The translations under genes were made by a program, and so were the position numbers. 64,000 bases of DNA from Phragmites australis (taxonomy: Eukaryota > Streptophyta > Magnoliopsida > Poales > Poaceae): the NCBI RefSeq assembly GCF_958298935.1, contig NC_084932.1:16533501-16597500 (forward strand), read 5' to 3'. How positions within the stretch are numbered: position 1 is the first letter of the stretch; the number at the start of each line of letters is the position of its first letter. Below are positions 9,415-21,339 of the stretch, piece after piece. The notes beneath the pieces were generated by a model. The model had not been told where the DNA came from and searched no databases. It saw nothing but the letters and a program-made list of their open reading frames with translations.

Positions 9415-11605
9415 TGTCACACCCTGATTTTTAGATTTTGAAATTTCTAAAAAATTTCCAAGATCTGATTATAGGTTGAATAATTAGGATAGGAAAATCC
9501 TATTTTCTAAATTCAAACTCAAATTTGATTAAGGATATTAATTGCATGAATGCATTCATGCTGAATAATAGGCATCTAGGGTTTTATTTTGAGTTGTTGA
9601 GTTTTCTCTGGATTTTATTGGATTTTATTTGCGCTCATATGGATTTCACTTTAATTCATTTGAGTTATATTTTATTTCCAAAATATCAAAAAAAATTATA
9701 AGCTCTAAATAGTTTTATTGGCTTCTAAATGTTTTCAAGAGCTTGCCGGAATTTTTTTCTAGAATTTTTAGGCTTTATTTGAAGTTTTAAATTGAATTTA
9801 TTGCCTTCTTTCTTTTCTGGAAATTCCCAAGCATAAGAAAACCCTAACCTATTCCCTAAGGCCCGGTCCAGCCCATCCCCTCTCTTCGTCTCGGTTGGCC
9901 CAGCTCAATCCAAACTCAAGCCAGCCCCTCTCCTCCTCCTCCCACATGGGCCCGACCACTCCAGCCCATCCACCCGCACCCCATCTCCCTAGGCCGCGCG
10001 CATGCCTTGGCCCAGTTGCAGACTTCTCCACCACAGATCGAAGATGCCCCCGCTCCTTGCTCCTTTTGTCGCGCGTCATCGCCACGTGGGTTCGTGCCAG
10101 TCGTCATCCTCACAACTCCACCTAAGACCGGCTCAAGTCCGTCGTGCCGTCGTTCTTTTCCAAACCACCCACACCTCCTCCTCCACCTATAAATAGTGGC
10201 TGAGTTCCCATCGCTATCCCTTGTTTCAATTCTGTTGAGTTCTAAGAGCTACCATTGCCTTCTCTCGCTGCCAAGCTCCCCTTGCCACCTCCCCGAGCCA
10301 TCTTGTGCCCTAGATAAGTTCGCCATGCCTCCCTGATGCTTCCCCTCCACTCGCCGTTAACCACCGAGCATTGGAGCACCGTTCCGGTCGTCCTCTAGTG
10401 AGTCCGCCATGGTGCCCGAGCTTCCAACACCGTGCCTAGCGTCTCCTCCGGTGCCATCACACACAAGCCATCCGATCTGAGATCAAAGGCCAAAATTAGA
10501 TCTATTTTATACCCCTTCGCTGGCCAATCACCCTTTGCCACGTGTCATACTTAAACCTAGTCAATACTTGTGCCATGTCAACCCACCACATCGTTGTCCA
10601 CGTCAGCAACCCACGTGTCAACCACGTGTGTGCCATGCAAGCCAACTGAGCCCAATGAGCCCTGGATTTCCAAATAGGCCTCTGGTTAATTTAAATAATT
10701 AGATCTAGGTCCTAAATTTTTGTAGAAAGCCCCTTATACTTTTTAAATATAATTTTAGGTCATATCTTCTTACAAAAAAAACTCCTTGGACTTTTTAATA
10801 AATTAGATTTTGGCCCTATTTATTTTGTAGAAAAGTCACTGGAACTTTAAAGTCTCATATGTTTTTTGATTTAGCTCTGATTTGAGTGATTCTTGTGCTC
10901 AAATATTTCTGAAGACATTACCTATCCAATCATGCCAGTTTTAGGTATCAATTATTATATGATTGTAGTAGTTTTCCCTTGCTAACATCCAGATCTCTAC
11001 AACCTTATCCTTCCCTGTAAAAAAACTTCAGTCAAATTATGTTCTCCTGGTCTAGCCCAATCCAAAATCCTAGTCTTTCATTCTATTCATATTGTTTTTT
11101 GCAATTTGGAGTCTTTTTGGTGTTTATTCAATGTTACTTTTGTTTGTCAGTAGAATTCACGGTTAGTTAATAATGCTTCAGATCTGTTCGAGGGATTTTA
11201 AGACCAAGATTTTGACAACACTGAGCAGTATACATGTTTAGTGGACTATGCAATGGTGATGATGAACTTGATTTAGTAACATGGAACCCTAGAACCCTGG
11301 CAAGGAGTTGGTTTGATAATGGTGGTTCATGTGGTGGGCTTGTGGGTACGTTCCAAGCAGTGGTGTTAGGTGTGGTTGGTTATTTCCCTATTGGATAGTC
11401 TTTGCCCAAGTGTCACATATAAGGACGCGTTCGTGGAGCGACAACCCAAGAAATATCATTCAAACACAAGGCCGATATAGGTAAGGCTTAGCATATCGAT
11501 TAGGCATCTGGCTGGCATTCATTCGAGTACAGGACCTAATTGATGGACCATGCTTTGTAGTGATCTCCTGGCGGAACACCACTGGCGTGTGTTTAGTTTC
11601 TTGCA
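9415..11605 (+). repeat. 5' LTR of element Y, truncated
   Basis: Starts TGTCACACCCTG. It follows the right LTR (31080-31603 joined to 34588-36465) but lacks about 200 bp near 11231 and stops at 11605, where element A begins. The last roughly 660 bp of the LTR, present at 36466-37127, are missing. The GC-rich leader at 9860-10450 explains several chance open frames there. Confidence 0.85.
10188..10195 (+). promoter_or_regulatory. TATA box in Y 5' LTR
   Basis: TATAAATA in a C-rich setting just upstream of the GC-rich leader. In the right LTR the matching site (about 34833) reads TATTAATA, so it is probably weakened there. Confidence 0.6.
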
Positions 11606-12143
11606 TGATGTATATAGGTTTGGGCCTCCGATTGGAGTAATATCCTATGTCCTGTGGGGGTGTTGCTGCCATGTATTGATGATCTCGAGAACAAGTAAGG
11701 TGGCTAAGACTATTACAGGGAGTTTATTGGATCTAATCTATCCTAGGGCTAAAGTTGTTGAGTAACTCCTCTGTTGATGCTTGCCTCTCTCTCTTGTTCT
11801 CTCATGTGTTTCGTCGTGTCTTTCATGTTGTTGTCTTGTTCATGTCCTCCCCCCAGCATATCCACCTTATATAGGGGTGAGGTACCGACTCCTATCCAGC
11901 TGTAGTCGATAGGGAGTTGTCTTCCATGACGTCCAAGTAGACAGATCTGTTTTGAATATTGGTCGTATCGAGTTGGGTAACCAATCTAAACCTTCCTGGT
12001 ATGTACTTCCTTGACTCTAGGTGTATCAGGTACCGCTGATTCGGTTCCGTGATATCTGGAGTTGCCGAATATGCAACGTATATACCCTGTCTGTATATGA
12101 TGTACTCCTTATATGCATATACCCTATAGTTAGATAATTGACA
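11606..12143 (-). repeat. 3' LTR of element A (lacks its last bases)
   Basis: On the minus strand the LTR starts TGTCAATTATC right after the tract GTTAGGGGGCTAC. It contains a TATA box (11867) and a downstream leader, and stops at 11606 in TATACATCA. The true LTR end, judged from the segment beside the primer-binding site at 23559, should be ...CTTCAACA, so about 24 bp appear missing here. Confidence 0.7.
11867..11873 (-). promoter_or_regulatory. TATA box in element A LTR
   Basis: TATATAA on the minus strand (CCTATATAAGGTGG), placed about 270 bp into the LTR with a plausible transcribed leader behind it. Confidence 0.55.
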
Positions 12144-12156
12144 GTAGCCCCCTAAC
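12144..12156 (-). other. Polypurine tract of element A
   Basis: GTTAGGGGGCTAC on the minus strand immediately precedes the LTR start; the G-run plus GCTAC pattern is the usual tract of this lineage. Confidence 0.7.
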
Positions 12157-12666
12157 TCTACCCCGGAGGAGAGGTTTCCATAAGCACCCAGTTGAGTACT
12201 GCCAAGTTTAACCTTAGTTGAGTTAAGTGGATCAGGCTCATAGTCGAAAGAATTGAGTATTGATGGATCTTTCATCGAGTATCGAGTGGAAGCTCAGTCG
12301 GGTCAAGCGCCCTGTGGCCAGCCACACTCAAGACTTGAAGAAAAACATTTACAGAACTCAACTGATCGACACCCGACTCTGAGTAGTGTTAAAAACCTTT
12401 CAAAATTTGAAACAGCGGGTATAGGTGCATTTAATGCAAGCAGAAGGGCGTGCAGAGATTTGCACGTCATCATCGTTCCTCTTTTCACGCTAGTCGAAGC
12501 ATTGTAAAGGTGGGAGTGGTTGAAGAGGCGGTAACTTTTTGGTTATTTACGCGTAAGACCTAGACTTGCAGTGGCCATTCCTCGTTATTGCCACCATGTT
12601 TCCTACACAAGCCTCTTAGCTTTCTTCGCCCCTGCATGCACCATCGCCAGAAAGAAGTTTTGATCC

Positions 12667-15200
12667 ATGGATCCCACCTCTTCCTCGATGATCCCGACTT
12701 CCGTCTCGCCAGAGAAGTGGTCGGACGCAGCAACCGTCAGCGCCTCGCCCAAGTAGTATGATGAGGCGAGGTTCATGATTGAGGCCTGGACACCCTCAGC
12801 TATGCAAGAATCTCGGCTGGCGGAACTCAAAGCGGAAGGAGTGGTGCCGCCGCACAACATGGTCGAATGGAGGATGGCATCCGGTGAGAGATTCCCCTCC
12901 TGCAAGATCGAGCATGAGTTTGTAGTTTTTGAGTCTTTCTTCCATTGTGGTTTTAACATCCCTCCTTCCAAGTTTCTTCTCAATGTGCTCGATCAATATT
13001 AGATTAAACTGCACCACCTGAACCCCAATTCCATCACCATGTTGAGTGTTTTTATTCACCTTTGTGAGGCCTTCCTTTGCATTGAGCCATGTTTGAATCT
13101 TTTTCAGTATTTTTACAAACCGAAGAGAAATACCGAAAATAAATGTATCTGGGGATGTGGTTTCCAGTTGAGGAGTGGAATGAAAAACTCATATATCTTG
13201 GTTCCCCTAACTTCCTCTTGGTTGAAGGATTGGAAGAAACTTTTGTTTTACGTCTCCAATCCCGATCTGATTGGTTTTCCTTTAGTGTATAAAGGTTTTT
13301 TCCCATCCAAAATCTTTCTTGGACACAAGAGCATCGAGAGCCCGACTACACCACTTACTTTGCCAACAGGATTGCCATGCTAAGGCTATTTGGCCTAACT
13401 GGGTGGCATGTGGCCAGAGACTTTATTAGTAAGAGATTGAGTCCCTTGAGGATGCTTTCAGGGATGCAGCCGGATGTAAGGCTTAGTTAGCACTTTGCCC
13501 TTTTCATTTTGCTATGATCTTCAAGCTTCGTCGAGTAAACCTTTCTTCTCTTTTTCAGCCCTGCCTGCACAGGATGTCACTGCCCGATTGAACAAGCTTC
13601 TTTTTTCTAGTGCACTGAAGTGTGGCATTCCGCCTTACTCCTTAGCGAATCCTTGACCAGACGTAAGGATTTTCTTAATAAAATAGTAGGATCGGTTATT
13701 GTCTATTTGATCTAACTTGTTTGTATGACTGCAGACTCCAGTCTTCCGTCAAGAACATATCCTTTCAAGTGAGGTCTTTGATCTCAACGGCACTTCTTCC
13801 GCTGACGCCGTCGACAAGGGGGAAGGATCAACTAATGAGGAGGCCAAGGGGCCTCTTCGATTGAAGAGATCGTCCTTGTCTTCTCACCTACTCCTGATCC
13901 AACCCCTCTCAAGCGCAAGCGAAGGAGCCCTCGGATATGCTGATCGAAGTTCTTATTATCTTCTTATTTCCTTTCAAATTATCAAGTGGATACTTGAATG
14001 CAATCGGTTTGGATGAGTGGCCTTTTTTAGGGAATGGTGGGAGTACTAGCCCAATCGCCTCCTCGAGCAACTGCCACTCTCGATGACCCGACCGAAAAGG
14101 TAACTTTTCTTGAGTTATCGATTTTCTTTCAGTCATTCTACTAATGACGAGTTTGTGTGACTGGCTTTTTTAAGGGACGTCTGGTGCGTCCTCACAATCA
14201 CCAACTCGAGGGATTATCATGCTTGATGACTCGACAAGAGAGATAATTTCAGTCAAATTATCACTCTTTAGTTGGTCATACTTTCACTCGATAATGAATT
14301 TCTATTATCTGGTTCTTTGCAAGCTACTAATGCCTTGGCTTTGCCTGGTCCATGTGTAACTCCTCCACCGGCTCCACCTGCTGGACCAAAACGAAGAAGG
14401 TGACCACGAAAAGGCTAAAGTCAAGCATCATTTCGCACTTTCTGATTTCAAAGAGGTTTGTCTTGGATCCTAATCTCTATTGGTCGATTGGCAGTCTTTT
14501 CTTTTCCTCTTCTCTTATTTTGTTGATTGCAAACAATCGACTGAGGTGCAAACCAATGCTGCCAGAATCTCGACTAGTCATTCTAGGCTGACTTCCCCGA
14601 TTGACTCGGCCTCGGCTCCAGTTAAAGATCCTACCTCGAGCACGCCCGAAGAAGATCCGCAGCTCAAGGGAAATGAAACTTCAATATCAATCCTGACCGA
14701 TGATTTGTGGGCGGTGATAAAGACTCTTCTCCAGGTTACAAGCGCTCGGGTAGCTACCGTCGTGGCCAACCACCACAAGAAGCTCAAAGCCAAGAGGGAG
14801 AAAATTGAACATAAGTCTTTCCCTGATCACAAGTTCGTGATTCGATTATTGGGTGACTAACAAAAAATTACTATTTGGTTTACCTTTTTCAGGCCTTGAG
14901 TCCTCCTGTAGCAACAAGAAAAAACTTCTAGCTGATGCAATGAAGAAGGTTAGCGACGACGTTAAGTATCGAGAGAGACTCAGGAATCAAGTGAACACCG
15001 CTCGAGCTGAAAAGAAGGCAATGCTGTCAGAAAGGGATGCTGCCATCGCTCAGAGGGATCTTGTTGTCCTGGATCCTCAAGAGCTAAAGGAGCAGACCAT
15101 CGACCTGTCCCAAGCAGCCTCTGCAAGCACTGCCACATTGCTAGGTATTCTCAAGAGCTATAACCCCGCGCTCGATACAATTGTGGCCAAGTTCACCACA
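12667..15200 (+). pseudogene. Antisense additional ORF of element A (Transposase_28-like)
   Basis: Runs opposite to pol, between integrase and the 3' LTR, where Retand-type elements carry an additional antisense ORF. The frame from the ATG at 12667 runs to 13002 with one TAG (12754-12756). It includes E-G-V-V-P-P, V-F-E-S-F-F and, in the shifted frame 13039-13383, H-L-C-E-A-F-L and G-F-Q-L-R-S-G-M-K. These are motifs of the family Pfam calls 'Putative gypsy type transposon' (PF04195). Later pieces (14480-14860, 14853-15278) are Ser/Lys-rich and coiled-coil-like. Splice-like sites occur at 13558, 13662, 13735, 14098 and 14894. Function in the family is unknown. It ends at the Copia junction near 15200. 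Confidence 0.7.
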
Positions 15201-15229
15201 ATTGTAGCACCTCTTCTTGTCTTCTCCAC

Positions 15230-16088
15230 CGAACTTGTCAAATTTTTTGGGCGAAATTTGTTCCTCTTCGGATCATAGTTGTAACCTTTCTTTTGGAATT
15301 TTGATATTATCCTCGTGGTTCTTCTCATAAGAAGAGCAAGCTCGGTGTCGGAGTAATCATCATCACTATCTTCTTCATCACTTTCGCTTGATGATGGGCG
15401 CTTTATCTTCTTCTTCTTTTTGTCAACCATCTTTGCCTTAAGTGCAAGATTTCACTATCTTCTTCATCACTTTCGCTTGATGAGTGGCACTTTATCTTCT
15501 TCTTTTTGTCAACCATCTTTGCCTTGAGTGCAAGATTTTTTCTTGAATCAAGACTCATGATCTCCAAATAAGAACATCTCATGAGCACATATTTTTCCAA
15601 CGGCATCGGTGATGGTCATATCATTGATGTCTCTTTCATGAAGAGAGATGACAATATTGTATTGCAGCTTTGGAAGCACCATTAAGATCCTGCGAATAAC
15701 GTCTCCTTGAGACAATTGAGTTAGTTCAAGAGAGTTAATTTCTTCTACAAGCATATTCATGCGAGAATACATATCATTGCATAACTCATTTGGAAGCATC
15801 TTGAATTGATTGAGAGCATTCATAAGCACATGATATTGCATAACTCATTGGTATATTCCTTGCTACGGATTCTAGATAAACTTCTTCACTAATTCCCTCA
15901 AAAATAGCATTCTTAGCCTTAGCATTCCATCTAATTTGTTGGTCGTTAAAAGTGTGATTAAACCCAATGGAAGTGGCTAGCCAAACTTCTGGGGAAATAG
16001 CCTCAAGATAGCTCGCCATGCGAAGTTTCCAATAGGCGAAGTTGTTTCCATCGAACCTTGGCACGCTACTTCCATTCCCTGGGGCCAT
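15230..16088 (-). pseudogene. Copia gag (UBN2-type), truncated
   Basis: Starts M-A-P-G-N-G at 16088 (frame to 15786) and continues in 15548-15841 and 15158-15430. Landmarks are F-A-Y-W-K-L-R-M near residue 18, W-N-A-K-A-K-N-A-I-F, L-P-N-E-L-C-N-D-M-Y-S-R, and A-H-E-M-F-L-F-G-D-H. These are typical of UBN2-type gag in grass Copia elements. A Ser/Lys-rich linker is duplicated (see 15363-15540). The zinc knuckle and everything downstream are missing at the left junction. A frameshift near 15830 and another near 15540 break it. Confidence 0.8.
15363..15540. repeat. Tandem direct duplication in Copia gag
   Basis: Two copies of an about 88-bp unit, starting near 15365 and 15453, almost identical (few substitutions and a 3-base indel). 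They encode the K-K-K-K and S-S-S-E-S-D-E-E-D-S linker twice, once in each of two frames. Confidence 0.75.
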
Positions 16089-16121
16089 TGCTCCAGGATT
16101 TAAAGCCTATCAGGAGCACGA

Positions 16122-16134
16122 GGCTCTGATACCA
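16122..16134 (-). other. Primer-binding site, initiator-Met type
   Basis: TGGTATCAGAGCC on the minus strand, two bases after the LTR end; complementary to the 3' end of initiator methionine tRNA, the usual Copia primer. Confidence 0.85.
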
Positions 16135-16136
16135 AT

Positions 16137-17814
16137 TGAAAAGATCTAATGGCCCTAGAGGGGGAGCGAATAGGGCACTAATTTATAACTAAACCAACTA
16201 TCGATTTCTAGAACAATAAGTAACCTTAGCCTAGAAAACAACTAGACAATATAGCAAGCTAGAGGAACGCACATGCAAGCATATGAAACATAAGTAAAGA
16301 GCAGAATTAAAACTTGCATGAAGAAAATGCTAGGAACTAAATGCAGAATGTAATAAGAGTAGGGAAGAGGACACTGAATGTTTTCCCGAGGTATCGAAGA
16401 GTTGGCACTCTCCACTAATTCTCGTTGGAGCATCCACACAAGGATGTCGATCCCCCTTGAGTCACTGAAACTCAAGTGTTCACTAGTGATTGCCACTTCT
16501 CCATCTCTGGATTGACGGGCATCAAACCAAGTACATGAGCTTCCCGGGGCTCCCACAAGACCTACAAGAGCTCATCGAGAATACCTCCAATCTCCATGAC
16601 CGGCTAGGTGGTACCAACCACCAAGAGTAACAAGCTAATTGGATCACTTGATCCCAATCAAGCCTAAAACAACAGCTAGATACACACTCACTACTCTTGG
16701 AGCACTAATGGAGTCCTTAATCTTCAATTAAGAACATGCAAATCACTTCAAGGGCTCTCCCTTGCCTTTAGATAACATTTGATGTGTATGAATGCTTCTG
16801 GGTTGCAAGAGAGACAAATGAAACCAAATGAGGAGGTATAGTTATAGGCTAGAGGTCCAAATCTAGCCGTTGCCAACCACTCACTTTTTCTGTGAACACC
16901 GGATGGTCCGGTGCACACGTCTTAGCTAACACCGGATAATCCGGTGAGTTAACTTTTTCATACTACTGATTTGACAGTTGTCAGTAGCCGTTACAAAATG
17001 CTCTGGTGTTGTTCCATATAGCATCACCGGATAGTCCGGTGAGTTGTATTCTATTTCATCAAAAATACGAAGCTTCTATTAAATGGTCCGGTAATGATTC
17101 CTTTAAGACGCCGGACAGTCCGGTCAGTTGAACTCTAATTTTCTCCAAAAGTACCGAGCTTCTGTTAAATAGTCCGGTGTTTGAACACTTCATGTCGCCG
17201 GACAATCCGATGCATATAACTTCACTTTTCGCTGAAAAAATAATTCTTCTGTTAAATGCTATGGTGTATTTCCTTCCATCACTGGAAAAACCAGTGAGTT
17301 CAAGTTGATGTTTGCTCATAAACGAAAGATAGTCCGGTGAGTAAAAAAACCTTCTGATACCGGACAATCCAGTGAGAGCAATCTTCCTGGAACTCGTCTA
17401 ATTCAATCGACTATGAGTTCTAACTTCTCAACTTCTCACCCATGGATTTATTTGAGCTACATAGTGCTAGATTTTCCCAAGTGTGCATCCAACTATTTCT
17501 TAGACTCAACTAGGTGAAGCTACAAAGCTTAGCCCCCCTTTATAGTACACTCAAAAGATAAAAGAAATGACCTATAATTAATCAAAGTGTCCTTCATCAC
17601 CCTGTGACACTTAGAACTAGGTCCTTAATCTTGACGTAAAAGTTATTTGATCGATCAATACAATTCCATGAGGGACCAAGAAAACCATTCAATCATTGTA
17701 GATTAAAGAATTTGAATTCCTTCAAAACGTACGCATTAGTCACAATGATATGGTTGTCATTAAGTCATTAATCACAGAAACACTTACCACTTACCTAGAG
17801 GGCTAGATGCTACA
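16137..17814 (-). repeat. 5' LTR of truncated Copia
   Basis: A 1678-bp LTR reading TGTAGCATCTAG... to ...CTTTTCA on the minus strand. It contains a cluster of dyad motifs (16895-17385). No second copy is in the window. Confidence 0.75.
16895..17385. repeat. Cluster of ACCGGA-NNN-TCCGGT dyads in Copia LTR
   Basis: About nine full or half copies of a short palindrome with arms ACCGGA and TCCGGT, for example near 16900, 16935, 17030, 17110, 17190 and 17360, spaced 30-90 bp apart. Spacing is irregular, so it is not a simple satellite. Confidence 0.75.
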
Positions 17815-17822
17815 CCGCCATT

Positions 17823-18083
17823 GAGGTCTTCGGCGGTGGAGCCTCGGAGTCATCATCGGCGAAGAAGGCATGGTCGCCTTCTCTGTCAACAACCACTAGA
17901 TCGCCTTCGCGCCAGGCAGAAGACCACTCGGCATCACCGGTGCTGGTCAGTAGCTCCAGCAGGGCCTTCGCCTCAGCCACTTTTCCTGACCCTTATGCTG
18001 GTCGGCAACCGATTCCTGGAGTGATCAGCTGCTGCCTGATGCAGGAGTATGAAAGGTTTCTTGACTCGTTCAAGGGCGAATGA
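17823..18083 (+). pseudogene. Possible last exon of element A antisense ORF
   Basis: An open plus-strand frame of 86 codons, Ser/Ala-rich, ends in TGA at 18081. It has no start of its own and begins at the edge of the nested Copia. Its position fits the tail of the antisense ORF interrupted by that Copia. An AATAAA lies 180 bp downstream (18263-18268). No domain recognised; it could be chance. Confidence 0.4.
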
Positions 18084-18239
18084 GGGTCCATACGCTCCCA
18101 AATTTTTGGAAGTGGTGGATCTTCACTATTTGCAAGAGCTAGGCGGATCCTTTCTGCTAATTTTGCACTAGCCACACAGAAGAGGAAAAGGGAAAGATTA
18201 TGTAATCAAGTAGCTAATCGAATTGAATGTAATCGACTT

Positions 18240-19400
18240 ACCTATAACCTACCTTTTCTATGAATAAAACTTTCAGAGTTGGTCGATGTTCCACGAGTGC
18301 TCGAGTATCTCGTCGTTTCGAGTAGATAGTCGTACTGATCCAAGTCGAGTGACTTCAACTACTATGTAAGGTCCTTCCCACTTAGGTGATAACTTGTGGC
18401 CTGAGCCTATTTCTACACCTTTTGTAGGATGAGGTCCCCAGCAGCGAGTTTTCTAGGCTAAATTCTCTAGCGTTGATATCTACGCAATGCCTGCTGATAC
18501 TTAGCCACTCGAATAGATGCTCGATCTTTATACTCCTTGAGTAAATTTATGTCATTCACTCATAATTACTCCTGCCTTTCTTTCGAGTAACCTTCCACTC
18601 GAGGTGATCCGCACTGCAACTTAGTTGGGAGCATCACTTCCTCTCCATAAACCAAGAAGAATGGAGTTTCACCAGTGGTTCTATTGGTCAAAGTATGAAC
18701 GACCCATAGTACTGAGGGAAGTTCTTTTACCCAGTGTTTCGAGTATGCTAAAGCCTGTCGAAGACCCGAGTTTTGATGCCTTGTAAGACTATTCCATTAG
18801 CACGCTCAACTTGACCGTTACTCTACCGGTGAGCTACTGAGGCGAAACAAGTTTTGATACCGAATTCTTCGCAGAACGCAATAAAGGTCCTGCTACTGAA
18901 CTGGCTACCGTTATCCATAACTATCCTATGTGGAATGCCGAATCGAGTAATTATGCTCCTCATGAACTTCTTGGCCGCTTCTACGGTTATTTTTCCTACG
19001 GGTTCAGCCTCTATCCACTTGGTGAACGTGTCGATAGCCACAAATAGGAACTTGTAACCGCCTTGGACCCTTGGGAACGGTACCAGAATATCTAAGCCCC
19101 AGACGGAGAAAGACCAAGAAAGAGGAATTGTTTGCAGAGCTTGGGCTGGTCGAGTTGTCTGCCTTCCAAAAAATTGGCAGCTCTCGCACTTTTTAACCAG
19201 CTCAGAAGCATCCTGGAGGGCAGTTGGCCAATAGAATCCTTGGGGAAAAACTTTTTTGACCAAGGTGTGAGAAGACGCATGATTACCACACATGCATCCA
19301 TGGATATCAAGCAGTATTTTATTGCCCTCTTCCTGAGTGATGCACTTCATCAAGATTCTATTACTCCCCTTTCAGTAGAGCTTGTCATTTAACAAAATGT
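18240..19400 (-). pseudogene. Integrase of element A
   Basis: The frame 18823-19353 (176 codons) carries the zinc-binding H-x-H / C-E-S-C part, then the core with Asp in G-L-D-I-L and Asp in I-V-M-D-N-G-S-Q-F. A TAG follows H-R, and beyond it the Glu is still readable in Q-V-E-R-A-N-G. The triad is therefore conserved and the first lesion in the core is one stop codon that a single C-to-T change could explain. The C-terminal part (18240-18800) is fragmentary. Integrase places the cDNA into chromatin. Confidence 0.85.
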
Positions 19401-19425
19401 AGAGCTTGGGTTTACGAGCAATTTT

Positions 19426-19935
19426 CTATGTAGACGCATCATCATCAGGGATGTCTCGACCCTCAGGATAGGCTTGGTACGGAGTCATCCAAGTCGGGTG
19501 GCGTTCGAGTAGTGTAGCATCCGTGTCTGCAGGTTCTACCTCGATGACCTGGCCAGACTGCTGGTCGGGTTGGGCAGGATCCGTTCGCCGAACTGTTGGG
19601 ATAGATGATTTAAGGAATTTCTCAACGAAGACCCCTATGGTTACTGGTGCTTGAGAAGAAGCGAGTCTAGCAAGTTTATCCGCACCAGAGTTATCACTCC
19701 TCCTGATGTGCGTTACTTCTAGCCCTTCGAACTTTTGCTCGAGCTTTCGTACCTCGAGTAAGTAAGCTGTCATGTTGTCGTCTGAGCACTGGCAATCATT
19801 TTGAACTTGGTTCACGACTAGCTGTGAGTCCCCTTTCACAAGAAGTCATTTAATTCCAAGCGATGCAGCTATCCAGAGCCTGTTTACTAGTCCTTCATAT
19901 TCTGCAATATTGTTAAAGGCTTTAAAATCTAATTG
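19426..19935 (-). pseudogene. RNase H of element A
   Basis: The frame 19426-19839 begins M-K-G-D-S-Q-L-V-V-N-Q-V, the second half of the Tat-type RNase H fold, and includes S-G-A-D-K-L-A-R-L-A-S with a further acidic active-site residue. The first half continues to about 19935 in another frame. A proline- and charge-rich tether to integrase follows. It is the homologue of 58204-58401 in Gypsy D. Confidence 0.8.
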
Positions 19936-20099
19936 AAAAATGTACCTGAGTTAATCGCCTATTGGAGATTTGAGTACAATGCCAACCCCCGCGCCTTGGA
20001 GCGTGAGCGATCCATCAAAGAAGAGCGTCCAATGATCTTCGACCATGTTTGGCCTTGTTTCTTAAGTCCTGGAAGGCGCACTACGCTTCTTCCATCCAC

Positions 20100-20900
20100 T
20101 CGAACCGATCTTGTTTCTTCAACAGCTTGAAGAAAGGCATCCCTCGCTTGCCCATTTTGGAAATGAATTGATTAAGAGAAGCAATGCAACCTGTCAGTTT
20201 CTGGACCTCTTTCAGTGTTCAAGGTGACCGCATCTAGTCGACAGCCTCCATTTTGCGCAGGTTGGCCTCAATGCCTCGTCTCGACAACAGGAAGCCAAGA
20301 AGCTTGCTGGATGGCACACCAAACGTGCACTTTTTGGGATTGAGCATCATGCGATACTTCCTGAGGTTGTCAAATGTTTCTTTGAGATCGTCAACCAATG
20401 CGTTTCCGGTTTTTTATTTGACTACAATGTCTTCGATGTATGCTTCTACATTGCGCCAGATTTGGGGTTATAAACAGTTTTGAATACACCTTTGATACGT
20501 AGCACCAGTATTTTTTGAACTGAAAGGCATCTTTACATAACAAAATACACCGAAAGGAGTAGTAAAAGCCGTTTTCTCCTCATCCTCTAATCCCATACTA
20601 ATTTGGTGATACCCTGAATAGGCATCTAGAAAACATAACATCTCATAGCCTGCCATAGAGTCGATGATCTGGTCGATGCGCGGGAGAGGAAAAGGATCCT
20701 TGGGATAAGCCTTGTTGAGGTCGGTGAAGTCGATACACATTCTTCATCTGCTAGTGGTCTTCTTGACAAGGACGGGATTTGCGAGCCATGTAGGATGACG
20801 CACTTCTCAAATGAAGCCCGCCTTTAGGAGCTTATCGACCTCCTCCTAGATGGCCCACTTCCTCTCTTCCGCAAATCTTTGTTGCTTCTGCACCACAGGT
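20100..20900 (-). pseudogene. Reverse transcriptase of element A
   Basis: The best frame is 20468-20740: M-C-I-D-F-T-D-L-N-K-A, then P-L-P-R-I-D-Q-I-I, D-A-Y-S-G-Y-H-Q-I-S, and F-G-V-F-C-Y-V-K-M-P. The catalytic box, after an in-frame stop near 20465, reads Y-I-E-D instead of Y-V/I-D-D. A downstream thumb segment lies at 20160-20400. The enzyme would be inactive. Confidence 0.85.
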
Positions 20901-21339
20901 TTGACAACAGGTTTAACAGCTAGTTGATGCTCGACACCTCCTTGGGGACCCTAGGCATATCGAACGGTTGCCATGCGAACATGTCTTGGTTTCCCTGGAG
21001 GAAGGTGACGAGCTCAAGTTCCTATTTGGGGTCAAGGTTGGCCCCAACCTTAACCGTCTTGGATGGTTCAGACAGGTCGAGGGACACTGCCTTGATGCAA
21101 CCATCAGTCTTTTTGTAGCTAACGTCGTCGTTTTCCTTGCCTTTGGCAATCGTCGGATTTAGTAGCGCCAACAAGACTTACGAGCCTGGAATCTTTGGAC
21201 TCGACAACACCTTGGTGCCTTTGACACTTAGAATTTGCGTCCTGAGGAGTGATGGCCACTTGACTAAAGTGTTCGACCATATCCAGGCTTTGCTTGTCGC
21301 ATTTGACCGTTACACGCTGGGACCTGGGATCTTGAGTGT

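Larger units (their letters stand above)
15205..17814 (-). mobile_element. Truncated Ty1/Copia (5' LTR and gag only), nested in element A
   Basis: Minus-strand Copia with an intact 5' LTR (16137-17814), primer-binding site (16122-16134) and gag (about 15230-16088). It stops abruptly near 15205, with no protease, pol or 3' LTR. The gag family differs from Copia copies 1-3. It splits the antisense ORF region of element A, whose putative last exon resumes at 17823. Confidence 0.8.

Noticed and set aside
9849..10196. Overlapping Pro/Ser/Arg-rich open frames on both strands
   Set aside because: GC-rich leader of the Y LTR; the matching part of the 3' LTR does not keep the frames.
14853..15278. 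Coiled-coil ORF as a possible host gene
   Set aside because: It is contiguous with the antisense ORF of element A and ends in nested Copia sequence.
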